Origin: an uncultured Acetobacteraceae bacterium
GTDB lineage: Bacteria; Pseudomonadota; Alphaproteobacteria; Acetobacterales; Acetobacteraceae
DNA: 64,000 nt
Assembly: GCA_903895595.1 (NCBI GenBank)
Contig: CAITUP010000091.1
Coordinates: 62,001 to 126,000, forward strand
Direction of reading: 5' to 3'
A program made the position numbers and the translations under genes. Under the pieces are notes generated by a model that was not told where the DNA came from, did no database searches, and saw only the letters and a program-made list of their open reading frames with translations. Positions 17,006 to 24,728 of this stretch are shown in pieces. How positions within the stretch are numbered: position 1 is the first letter of the stretch; the number at the start of each line of letters is the position of its first letter.

Positions 17006-17491
17006 ATGGTTGACCGCTTCGTCCTCGCCGCCACCGTCGATCGCCTGATTTACGGCGACGAGACCCATTTCGACCCCGAAGACGCGCGCATCCTCCTCGA
17101 GGCACTCCCGCGCAAGAAGACGCCTTGGATCCAGTTCGGGATCGTCGGGAAGATAACCGGCGGCTCGACCAAGGGCTTCGCCGCCGGCGTCGGCGACGTG
17201 AAGATACCAAACGACAAGGACCGCCAATTCGAATACGACACCACCAGCGGCATCCACACCCGCGCCGGCCAATGGAAGCTGGTGCGTCTCGGCAAATGGG
17301 GGCAGCAGCTCGTGGAGATCGAGCAGGTGATGGCCGACGTCACCGACGAAGGCCGGGGCGCCCTGGTTTGGTATGCGCCCGACGGCACGCCGGAGCGGAT
17401 GGATATCCGGTTCAACCGCTCGCTGCGGCTGTTCTGGTCGCCCGTGACGGTGATCGTGCCGGGTTGGAAACCCTGGAAAACCCCAGCCTGA
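17006..17491 (+). CDS. Hypothetical protein, 161 residues
   Basis: I do not recognise the family. The sequence is soluble, without signal peptide or membrane segment, and ends in a Trp/Pro-rich segment ('LRLFWSPVTVIVPGW'). Beta-strand-like stretches alternate with charged turns ('GKITGGSTKGFAAGVGDVKI'), suggesting a beta-rich fold. It is divergent from mqsRA and lies 63 bp before the rhodanese gene on the same strand, so co-transcription with rhodanese and TauE is possible. Codon use looks like that of the neighbours, which supports a real gene. Confidence 0.65.
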   Translation: MVDRFVLAATVDRLIYGDETHFDPEDARILLEALPRKKTPWIQFGIVGKITGGSTKGFAAGVGDVKIPNDKDRQFEYDTTSGIHTRAGQWKLVRLGKWGQQLVEIEQVMADVTDEGRGALVWYAPDGTPERMDIRFNRSLRLFWSPVTVIVPGWKPWKTPA

Positions 17492-17554
17492 TCCGGCGGT
17501 TGCCGTAACCCTCCGATCCCTGCGACACTGGCGGCATAAAAAAGGAACCGCCCC

Positions 17555-19111
17555 ATGTCCGTCCAAAAGATCGACGCCGCCACCCTCAAAGCCCGCCTGC
17601 ACGATGGCGCCGAAATCGCGCTGCTGGACGCGCGGGAGGAAGTGCCCTTCGACCTCCGTCACATCCTCATGGCCGCCTGCGTCCCGCTCGGGCGTGTGGA
17701 GACGATTGTCGGCGCCTCCGTCCCCCGCCAAGCCGCCCGCGTGGTCTGGTGCGACGATGGCGAGGGCCTGGCCCAACGCGCCGCCGAGCGCATGGCGGGG
17801 CTGGGCTACACCGATGTCTCTGTCCTGATCGGCGGCATCGCGGCGTGGGAGGCTGCCGGCTACCGCATCTACAGCGGTGTCCACGTCCCCAGCAAAGCCT
17901 TCGCCGAAGTCGTGGAGCACGAGGCGCACACGCCCTGGATCACCGCCGAAACCCTGAACGAGATGATCGAGAAAGGCGCCGACATGGCCCTGTTCGATAC
18001 GCGGAGCTTCGAGGAGTACCACAACAACTCCATCCCCACGGCGATCAGCGTGCCGGGGGCGGAGATCGTCTACCGCTTCGCCGACCTCGTGCCCTCACCG
18101 GAAACGCTGGTCGTGGTGAATTGCGGCGGGCGCACCCGCAGCATCATCGGGGCGCAATCGCTGATTAATGCCGGCGTGCCGAACAAGGTGGTGTCGTTAC
18201 AGAACGGCACGCAGGCCTGGCATCTCTCCGGCTTCCAGGTCCTGAAGGGCGCGACCGCGCGGCCACCCGCCGTGTCCGCCGCGGGCCACGCCGCCGCCCG
18301 CGCTCGGGCCGCCGGTGTCGCCCGCCGCTTCGGGATCGAGTCCATCGGACCCGAAATCCTCGCCGCGTGGCGGGCCGAGGCCGATACGCGCGCCTTGTAT
18401 GTGTTCGACGTCCGCACGCCCGAGGAATACGCGGCCGGCCACCTCCCCGGTGTCAAAAACGTCCCTGGCGGCCAGTTGGTGCAGGAAACCGAGCGCCACG
18501 CGGCGATCTGGGGCGGCCGGGTCGTGCTGATCGACGACGACGGCGTGCGCGCGATCATGACGGCGCACTGGATGAAGCAGATGGGCTGGGACGCGGTCGC
18601 GATGACGGTGAACCCGCTGGCGGGCGAAACCGGTCCCTCCCGCGTCCGAGCGCTGGGGGCGGAACACCTGACGGTGCCCGCGGTCGGACTGGACGGTCTG
18701 GCCGGTAAAACGGTGGTCGATCTGGATTGGAGCCGGTCCTACTTCGACGGCCATATTCCCGGCGCGTGGTTCGCGATCCGGTCCCGCCTGGACACGGACA
18801 TGGCGAAGCTGCCGGCGGGGCAACCGGTCGTGTTCACGTCCTCCGACGGCGTGTTGGCGCGCCTCGCGGCGGCGGAATGGCCGGGCACCGCGGCCCTGAC
18901 CGGCGGCACAACGGCCTGGGTCGCGGCGGGCCGGAAGTTGGAAACCGGCGCCACCCGGATGGCCTCCGCCGCCGAGGACATGCGCCTGCGTGCCCGCGAA
19001 ATGCCCGGCAGTGTCGAGGACGCGATGCGGGCCTATCTGTCCTGGGAGATCGAGCTGGTGAACCAGATGGCCACCGACGACGACCAGCGCTTCCGGGTGA
19101 TGGCGGGATAA
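17555..19111 (+). CDS. Four-domain rhodanese-like sulfurtransferase
   Basis: 518 residues forming four tandem rhodanese modules (about 5-105, 125-230, 262-350, 370-462). Active-site cysteines exist only in the first two: C66 in 'WCDDGEG' and C190 in 'NCGGRTRS', the latter a classic CxxxxR loop. Module 3 has Asp ('IDDDGVR') and module 4 Ser ('TSSDGVL') at that place, so they are presumably non-catalytic. Tandem rhodaneses move sulfane sulfur between acceptors. A TauE/SafE exporter follows after 66 bp, so the pair probably handles thiosulfate, sulfite or another sulfur species. The C-terminal helix (about 470-518) is unassigned. Confidence 0.85.
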   Translation: MSVQKIDAATLKARLHDGAEIALLDAREEVPFDLRHILMAACVPLGRVETIVGASVPRQAARVVWCDDGEGLAQRAAERMAGLGYTDVSVLIGGIAAWEAAGYRIYSGVHVPSKAFAEVVEHEAHTPWITAETLNEMIEKGADMALFDTRSFEEYHNNSIPTAISVPGAEIVYRFADLVPSPETLVVVNCGGRTRSIIGAQSLINAGVPNKVVSLQNGTQAWHLSGFQVLKGATARPPAVSAAGHAAARARAAGVARRFGIESIGPEILAAWRAEADTRALYVFDVRTPEEYAAGHLPGVKNVPGGQLVQETERHAAIWGGRVVLIDDDGVRAIMTAHWMKQMGWDAVAMTVNPLAGETGPSRVRALGAEHLTVPAVGLDGLAGKTVVDLDWSRSYFDGHIPGAWFAIRSRLDTDMAKLPAGQPVVFTSSDGVLARLAAAEWPGTAALTGGTTAWVAAGRKLETGATRMASAAEDMRLRAREMPGSVEDAMRAYLSWEIELVNQMATDDDQRFRVMAG

Positions 19112-19177
19112 AGATTTCCAGCCGCGACGACGCCATCCGCCGCTACTATGATGGCACTCTGAACGGAGCGGTCATGC

Positions 19178-19969
19178 ATGCACGGGTTTTCGGCGCATAG
19201 CCTGTTGTACTCATTGTCCGGGTTCGTCGTGGGACTGCTGGTCGGGCAAACCGGCGTCGGTGGAGGCGCGCTGATGACGCCGCTGCTGGTGCTGCTTTTC
19301 GGCATTCATCCGGCGGCGGCGGTCGGCACGGACTTGCTCTACGCTTGCGTCACCAAAACCGTGGGCACCGTCGTGCACGGCAAACTCGAAACGGTGGACT
19401 GGCGGATCGTGGGGCGGCTCGCGGCGGGCAGCGTGCCGGCGACGGTTCTGACGCTGGCCGGACTGTCCGGCTCCGACATGATGTCTGGCAGCGGGTCGGG
19501 GCACCGGATCGCGGCGATCCTGGGCGTGTTGCTGGTCCTGACCGCCGTGTCCCTGATTTTCCGCCAGCGGGTGCGAGGACTGGCCATCCGTCTGGCCGAA
19601 GGTCCCCTGCTGCGGCACACCGCCGCGCTGACCGTCGGGACGGGTGCGTTGTTGGGCTTCCTCGTCACCATCTCCTCCGTCGGTGCCGGAGCGCTCGGCG
19701 TCACCGCGCTGCTGCTGCTGTATCCGCGGCTGCCGACACCGACGATCGTCGGGTCCGACATCGCCCACGCCGTGCCGCTGACGCTGGTCGCGGGGTTGGG
19801 GCACTGGTGGCTGGGGTCTGTGGATGGCGTGTTGTTGGTGTCGCTGCTGCTGGGGTCGGTGCCGGGGGTGATCGTCGGCAGTTTCCTGTCCGTCCGGCTG
19901 CCCGATGTCGTGCTGCGGCTGACGCTGGCCGCGGTGTTGGCGGTGGTGGGGATACGACTGATTTTTTAA
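19178..19969 (+). CDS. TauE/SafE-family sulfite/organosulfur exporter
   Basis: 263-residue membrane protein with about seven to eight predicted transmembrane helices and the two TauE repeats: 'GQTGVGGGALMTPLLVLLFG' near residue 26 and its counterpart 'SSVGAGALGVTALLLLYP' near residue 168. The family exports sulfite, sulfoacetate and related anions. Position directly behind the rhodanese gene supports a sulfur role. The start ATG 19178 is one of two close ATG codons. The stop lies in the stem of a hairpin at 19968-20004. Confidence 0.88.
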   Translation: MHGFSAHSLLYSLSGFVVGLLVGQTGVGGGALMTPLLVLLFGIHPAAAVGTDLLYACVTKTVGTVVHGKLETVDWRIVGRLAAGSVPATVLTLAGLSGSDMMSGSGSGHRIAAILGVLLVLTAVSLIFRQRVRGLAIRLAEGPLLRHTAALTVGTGALLGFLVTISSVGAGALGVTALLLLYPRLPTPTIVGSDIAHAVPLTLVAGLGHWWLGSVDGVLLVSLLLGSVPGVIVGSFLSVRLPDVVLRLTLAAVLAVVGIRLIF

Positions 19970-20004
19970 TCGGGTCGGTGGCGGTTCGCCGTCGCTGCCC
20001 GATT
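19968..20004 (+). terminator. Hairpin between TauE gene and the acidic-partner gene
   Basis: AATCGGG (19968-19974) pairs with CCCGATT (19998-20004) around an internally structured GC-rich loop, spanning the TauE stop codon. No T-run follows on the plus strand, so it is not a canonical intrinsic terminator. It lies between two convergent genes and may limit read-through in either direction. Confidence 0.3.
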
Positions 20005-20039
20005 ATAGGGACAAACGCCGGGGGACGCCGACCCGGCTT

Positions 20040-20312
20040 TCACTCGGCGGCGACTGCTTCACGCCCCTCCAACACCGCGTTCGGTTCCAGGCACCAGGTT
20101 AATTGTTCGGTATCCAGCGCCATTCCGGTTAATGGCTCCATCCGGTGCACCATCTCATCCGTAAGCGGCCAGTCGTGGTAGAATGCCGCCATCTCCGGCG
20201 ACAGGGCCGCGATTTCCATTGCGGCGGCAACGACCGCATCTTCCAGCGCATGAAACCGGACCGCGTAATCGGTCTGCTTGTCGTAGCCAACGAGAGAGTA
20301 AGTCACTTTCAT
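20040..20312 (-). CDS. Acidic partner of the colicin E3-type toxin (candidate immunity/antitoxin)
   Basis: 90 residues with 16 acidic and only 5 Lys/Arg residues (net about -11), no membrane segment. It does not resemble the colicin E3 immunity protein in sequence, and I cannot name the family. Recognisable features are 'YSLVGYDKQTDYAVR' near the start and 'FYHDWPLTDEM' in the middle. Its ATG overlaps the stop of the upstream RNase gene by 4 bp (ATGA), so the two are translationally coupled. A strongly acidic small protein encoded directly after a basic ribonuclease is the standard pattern for an inhibitor. Function is inferred from position and charge. Confidence 0.7.
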   Translation of the reverse strand: MKVTYSLVGYDKQTDYAVRFHALEDAVVAAAMEIAALSPEMAAFYHDWPLTDEMVHRMEPLTGMALDTEQLTWCLEPNAVLEGREAVAAE

Positions 20313-20599
20313 GGTTCTACCCTGCGTCCGGGAACTGCCGCACCGATCTGCCGGCCGGTATCGGGGTCGTATTCGCCCACATGCCGGCCGCGTGCATCAT
20401 ACGCTTCCACTGTGCCGTGAAGATAGTTCCATTCCAGGATGCGACCATCTCGCAGCACCCATCGGCGGCGGATACCGGCGGGATACCGGGTCTTCGACCG
20501 TACCTTTTTGGCATCCGGCCAAGGCAGCAAAAACGAGGGGGGACTGTGGTGAATGGCACCGCTCCATCGGATCGAACACCCCCACGATACGCCCCACAA
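20309..20599 (-). CDS. Stand-alone colicin E3/cloacin-type ribonuclease domain
   Basis: 96 residues from TTG 20599 (no ATG or GTG in frame; start uncertain). Residues 44-95 follow the colicin E3 rRNase domain closely: 'RILEWNYLHGTVEAYD', 'GRHVGEYDPDTGRQI', ending 'GRRVEP'. That domain cuts 16S rRNA near the A site. Colicin E3 uses an Asp, a His and a Glu spaced D-x2-H-x3-E; here His61 and Glu65 are kept but the Asp is Asn58 (codon AAC, complement of 20426-20428), which could weaken or alter activity. There is no translocation or receptor domain, so this is an intracellular toxin or a remnant. Net charge is about +7, opposite to its overlapping partner. Confidence 0.75.
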   Translation of the reverse strand: MWGVSWGCSIRWSGAIHHSPPSFLLPWPDAKKVRSKTRYPAGIRRRWVLRDGRILEWNYLHGTVEAYDARGRHVGEYDPDTGRQIGAAVPGRRVEP

Positions 20600-20676
20600 G
20601 TTAAGGAACCGTTAACGCCCCAGCGAATCCGTCACCCCCGCTTGCATTCCGCGCTGCAACATCCAAACTCGCTCCC

Positions 20677-23193
20677 ATGATCGGTCCCGACTCCGGTTTT
20701 CCCGCGCGCGTCCGAGCCGTCCTCGGCCCCACGAACACGGGTAAGACGCACCTCGCCATCGAACGCATGCTCGCGCATGCGTCGGGGATCATCGGCTTTC
20801 CCCTCCGCCTTCTGGCGCGGGAGAATTACGACCGCATGGTCGCCCAGAAAGGCGTCAAAAACGTCGCGCTGATCACGGGCGAGGAGAAAATCGTTCCCCC
20901 TGACGCCAAATGGTTCTCCTGCACGGTGGAGGCCATGCCGCTCGACCGACGGACGGAGTTCGTGGCGGTGGACGAGATCCAGCTCTGCGCCGACCCCGAC
21001 CGCGGCCACGTCTTCACCGAACGCCTGCTGCACGCGCGCGGCATGGTGGAGACGATGTTCCTCGGCGCCGAGACCATTCGCCCGCTGCTGCAACGCCTGG
21101 TGCCGAACGCGACGGTGGAAACCCGACCGCGTTTGTCGCAGCTGACTTACGCCGGTCCGGCCAAGCTGGTGCGATTGCCGCCGCGCAGCGCCGTCGTCGC
21201 GTTCTCGGCGCAGGAGGTCTACGCCATCGCCGAACTGATCCGCCGCCGCAGGGGCGGCTGCGCGGTCGTGATGGGTCGCCTGTCTCCCCGCACCCGCAAC
21301 GCCCAGGTGGCGCTGTATCAGGACAAGGAGGTCGACTTCCTGGTCGCGACCGACGCGATCGGCATGGGCCTGAACATGAACGTCGACCACGTCGCGTTCG
21401 CCGGCCTCGGCAAATTCGACGGCCATCGCCCGCGCCGCCTGACATCGGCGGAAATGGGTCAGATCGCGGGTCGCGCCGGCCGCGGCATGCGGGACGGCAC
21501 CTTCGGCACGACGACGGAATGCAAGCCGATCCCCGAGGAAGCGGTCAGCGCCATCGAATCTCACACCTTCGACGCGCTGGAACAGCTCTGCTGGCGCAAC
21601 AACGCGCTGGACTTCACCCATATCGACGGGCTGCTTGCCTCGTTGCAGGAACCGGCGCCGAGGGCCGGGCTCGTGAAGGGCAATGACGCGTCGGACCTCG
21701 AAACGCTGATGGCGCTGGCCCGCGAACCGGAAATCCGCGACATGGCGCGCGGCAGAGGTCGCGTAAGGCTGCTGTGGGAAGCCTGCCAAATCCCCGATTT
21801 CCGCAAACTGACGGACGAGACCCACACCCGCCTCTGCGCCCGCATCTTCGGCCACATCGTCAAGGACAAGCGCCTGCCGACCGACTGGCTCGCCGGCCAG
21901 ATCGCCGCGCTCGACAGGGTGGAAGGCGATATCGACACCCTCATGCAGCGCCTGTCCGGCGTGCGCATCTGGTCCTACATCGCCGCCCGCGCCGACTGGG
22001 TCAAAGACGCCGAGCATTGGCAAGGCAAGGCGCGCGAAGTCGAGGACAAGCTGTCCGATGTTCTCCACGAACGCCTGACCACCCGATTCGTCGATCGCCG
22101 CTCCACCCATTTGATGCGCCGCCTGGATGCCACCGACGGGCAGGACCTGCTGTCCGCCGTCACCCGGCGCGGCGAAGTCGTCGTCGAAGGCCATCAGGTC
22201 GGCGTGCTGGAAGGTTTTTCGTTCGCGCCCGACCCCGCCGCCGAGGGGGACGAGAAGAAGCTGGTCCTGCGCGCCGCCCGCCGCGCCTTACGGGAAGAAA
22301 TGCCCCGCCGCGTGGCGGTGCTGGAGGCCGAACCGGACGCCGCGTTTAGCCTGACGCCCACCCACCGCATCCTCTGGGACAACGCCCCGGTCGCCCGCGT
22401 CGTCGGCGGCCCGACGGCGCTGTCTCCTCGGGTGCAGATTTTGGACAGCGAGTTCCTCGACGGCGCCCAGCGGGAACGGCTGCGGGTGCGGCTGCAACGC
22501 TTTCTGGATACGCTGATCCGCACCGACCTCGCGCCCTTGTTCGCGGCCGCCAATGCCGCCGAGAGCATTCCCGGCGCCCGCGGCCCGCTGCATCGCCTGC
22601 GGGAATCGCTGGGGCTCGTGCCCGGCGTGGATGAGGAAACCCTGGCCCCTGAACTGCGGGTCCGCCTGAAAGCCATCGGCGTGCGGTCCGGCCGTTTCGC
22701 GCTGTTCCTGCCGGCGGTGATGAAGCCTCGGGCAGCGGCGTTGCGGGCGCGGTTATGGGCGATCCGGCACGGGTTCGCGACGCCGGCCTTGCCGGATGTC
22801 AGCGCCGTATCGCTGCCCGTCGCGACCGACTGGCCGCCGGGTTTCGCCGCCGCGATGGGGTGGATCGAGGCCGGGCCGGTGCTGCTGCGCGTCGATATCG
22901 CCGAACGCGTGGCGGGCGAGCTTGGCTATGCCACCCGCAAAGGCCCGACTCTGGTGCCGCTGGGCTTGGCCTCCCGGTTCGCGGTGAAAGCCGACGCGGT
23001 ACCGGCGGTGCTGCGCGGCCTCGGGTTCCGCACGATCCCCGGCGGTGGGCTGGAGGCCGATGCTTTCGGACCGCCGGCCCCACCGATGCTGATGCCGCTT
23101 CGCCGCCGCCGCACGGTGCCTATCCCCGAACAGGCGCAACCCACCCCCGTGCCGTTCGGCCCCTTCGCGGCCCTTGCCGCACTGAAGCGCTAG
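20677..23193 (+). CDS. SUV3/MgpS-like ATP-dependent RNA/DNA helicase
   Basis: 838-residue superfamily 2 helicase. Walker A is 'LGPTNTGKTHLA' (residues 16-27), Walker B 'VDEIQLC' (DEIQ type), motif V 'ATDAIGMGLNM' and motif VI 'QIAGRAGRG'. The middle part resembles the SUV3 C-terminal domain, and the last 250 residues are an alphaproteobacterial extension. Mitochondrial SUV3 works in RNA turnover; a similar role here is inference. The promoter region (20600-20676) is shared with the divergent toxin gene. It lies 6 bp before the S4-domain gene. Confidence 0.9.
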   Translation: MIGPDSGFPARVRAVLGPTNTGKTHLAIERMLAHASGIIGFPLRLLARENYDRMVAQKGVKNVALITGEEKIVPPDAKWFSCTVEAMPLDRRTEFVAVDEIQLCADPDRGHVFTERLLHARGMVETMFLGAETIRPLLQRLVPNATVETRPRLSQLTYAGPAKLVRLPPRSAVVAFSAQEVYAIAELIRRRRGGCAVVMGRLSPRTRNAQVALYQDKEVDFLVATDAIGMGLNMNVDHVAFAGLGKFDGHRPRRLTSAEMGQIAGRAGRGMRDGTFGTTTECKPIPEEAVSAIESHTFDALEQLCWRNNALDFTHIDGLLASLQEPAPRAGLVKGNDASDLETLMALAREPEIRDMARGRGRVRLLWEACQIPDFRKLTDETHTRLCARIFGHIVKDKRLPTDWLAGQIAALDRVEGDIDTLMQRLSGVRIWSYIAARADWVKDAEHWQGKAREVEDKLSDVLHERLTTRFVDRRSTHLMRRLDATDGQDLLSAVTRRGEVVVEGHQVGVLEGFSFAPDPAAEGDEKKLVLRAARRALREEMPRRVAVLEAEPDAAFSLTPTHRILWDNAPVARVVGGPTALSPRVQILDSEFLDGAQRERLRVRLQRFLDTLIRTDLAPLFAAANAAESIPGARGPLHRLRESLGLVPGVDEETLAPELRVRLKAIGVRSGRFALFLPAVMKPRAAALRARLWAIRHGFATPALPDVSAVSLPVATDWPPGFAAAMGWIEAGPVLLRVDIAERVAGELGYATRKGPTLVPLGLASRFAVKADAVPAVLRGLGFRTIPGGGLEADAFGPPAPPMLMPLRRRRTVPIPEQAQPTPVPFGPFAALAALKR

Positions 23194-23199
23194 ACCGCG

Positions 23200-23481
23200 A
23201 TGGCCGGCCCCGAGTTGGAAGATCGCGATTGGCAGCGATTGGACAAATGGCTCTGGTGCGCCCGCTTCATGCGCCAACGCAGCGATTGCGCCGCCTTGGT
23301 CGCCGAGGGCGCCATCCGCATCAACCGTCAACCCACCGACAAAGCGCACGCGAAACTGCGCATCGGCGACGTGCTGACCGTCGCGATCCGGGAGGATGTG
23401 AAGGTCGTGCGAGTCCTGGCCCTGTCCGCTCGGCGCGGCCCCGCGGCGGAGGCGCGCGGCTTGTATGAGGAGATCGCATAG
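23200..23481 (+). CDS. S4-domain RNA-binding protein (HslR-like)
   Basis: 93 residues. An S4 RNA-binding domain covers about residues 9-70: 'QRLDKWLWCARFMRQRSDC' then 'EGAIRINRQPTDKAHAKLRIGD' (helix-loop-strand). This is the Hsp15/HslR family, which rescues stalled 50S subunits bearing nascent chains in E. coli. ATG 23200 lies 6 bp after the helicase stop, so the two form an operon; this helicase-S4-ferredoxin order is common in alphaproteobacteria. Confidence 0.88.
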   Translation: MAGPELEDRDWQRLDKWLWCARFMRQRSDCAALVAEGAIRINRQPTDKAHAKLRIGDVLTVAIREDVKVVRVLALSARRGPAAEARGLYEEIA

Positions 23482-23499
23482 AGCACGGCACAAACGGTC

Positions 23500-23536
23500 T
23501 TGCGTTGCATCGCAAAGGCCGGCATATCGCCGGCCT
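23500..23536 (+). terminator. Tandem hairpins before fdxA
   Basis: TTGCG (23500-23504) pairs with CGCAA (23511-23515), and AGGCCGGC (23516-23523) pairs perfectly with GCCGGCCT (23529-23536) around a 5-base loop. No T-run follows. The hairpins could end or attenuate the helicase-S4 transcript or sit in the fdxA leader. Confidence 0.35.
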
Positions 23537-23584
23537 CCGTAAATCGCCCAACCGCGCGATCGCGCCGTATTCCAGGGGTTGCCC

Positions 23585-23917
23585 ATGACCTATGTGGTCA
23601 CCGAAGCCTGCATTCGCTGCAAGTACATGGATTGCGTGGAAGTGTGTCCCGTGGACTGCTTCTATGTCGGCGAAAATATGCTGGTGATCCATCCCGACGA
23701 GTGCATCGACTGCGGCGTGTGCGAACCGGAATGCCCGGCCTCGGCCATCATCCCCGACAGCGACGACAAGGCAGCGCCGTGGGTGGAACAGAACCGCACC
23801 TACGCGCTGCTCTGGCCCAACATCACCCGCATGGGCACGCCGCCGGCCGACGCCGATACGTGGAAAGACGTGCCGGACAAGATGCAGTATTTCTCGCCGG
23901 AACCGGGAAAGGCGTGA
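23585..23917 (+). CDS. fdxA: Seven-iron ferredoxin FdxA
   Basis: 110 residues from ATG 23585. The cysteine pattern '[17 protein letters not shown]' plus '[13 protein letters not shown]' is that of the Azotobacter ferredoxin I family, carrying one [3Fe-4S] and one [4Fe-4S] cluster, followed by the characteristic long C-terminal tail ('[13 protein letters not shown]'). It is a low-potential electron carrier in the cytosol. carD follows on the same strand, the usual order in this group. Confidence 0.94.
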   Translation: MTYVVTEACIRCKYMDCVEVCPVDCFYVGENMLVIHPDECIDCGVCEPECPASAIIPDSDDKAAPWVEQNRTYALLWPNITRMGTPPADADTWKDVPDKMQYFSPEPGKA

Positions 23918-24032
23918 GATTTCCGCGCTTTTCCCTCTGGCGGAACAGCGCGGTCTTCCTATATGCGCGTGATGGAGACATGTGCCGCGCCGGACGCGGC
24001 CACTTGAGGTAAAGGGTACGGGGTTGTCGAGC

Positions 24033-24728
24033 ATGACGGATTCCGCCGTGGCTGCGGTCTCAGACGAAGGTGCGCCGCCGGTTGAGCCGATAACGGCGGA
24101 AGCCGCGACCGCGGCGAAATCGGTCCGCAAGCCCGCCCGTCCCGAAGGCGAACCCGAAGCGCCCGTGGCGCCTTCCCCCGAAGTCCGCCGCCCCGTGCCG
24201 CATGGCGGCCCGACCCAAATCCCACGCCCCATGGCGAAGGCGGAGGTGTTCGCGGAAGGCGACCACGTCGTCTATCCGACTCACGGCGTCGGCAAGGTCG
24301 AACGCATCGCCACCGAAGAGATCGCTGGCCACCGGCTGGAGCTGATCCACATCACCTTCGAAGAAAACCGCATGACCCTGCGGGTGCCGGTCGCCAAGGC
24401 CCGCACCGCCGGTCTGCGCAAGCTGACCAGCCGCAAGGGCTTCGACGATGCACTGGCCGTGCTGAAGGGCCGCGCGCGCATCAAGCGCACCATGTGGTCC
24501 CGCCGAGCACAGGAGTACGAAGCGAAGATCAACTCCGGCGATCCGATGGCGATCGCGGAGGTCGTGCGCGATCTGCACCGCAACGCAGGCCAGCCGGATC
24601 AAAGCTTCTCCGAACGCCAGATCTACGAAGCCGCGATGGACCGGCTGGCCGCCGAACTCGCCGCCCTCGACGGCACCGACAAACCCACCGCCGTCACCAA
24701 GCTCGGCGACTTCCTGAAGACGGTTTAA
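24033..24728 (+). CDS. carD: CarD-family transcription regulator
   Basis: 231 residues from ATG 24033 (a purine-rich GAGGTAAAGGG lies about 20 bp upstream). The first 70 residues are a Pro/Ala/Glu-rich disordered tail; the RNA-polymerase-interacting Tudor-like domain starts at 'FAEGDHVVYPTHGVGKVERI', and the C-terminal helical DNA-binding domain contains 'MWSRRAQEYEAKINSGD'. CarD/CdnL proteins bind the RNA polymerase beta subunit and stabilise open complexes, chiefly at rRNA promoters. Its end overlaps the convergent PEP-CTERM gene by 4 bp. Confidence 0.92.
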   Translation: MTDSAVAAVSDEGAPPVEPITAEAATAAKSVRKPARPEGEPEAPVAPSPEVRRPVPHGGPTQIPRPMAKAEVFAEGDHVVYPTHGVGKVERIATEEIAGHRLELIHITFEENRMTLRVPVAKARTAGLRKLTSRKGFDDALAVLKGRARIKRTMWSRRAQEYEAKINSGDPMAIAEVVRDLHRNAGQPDQSFSERQIYEAAMDRLAAELAALDGTDKPTAVTKLGDFLKTV

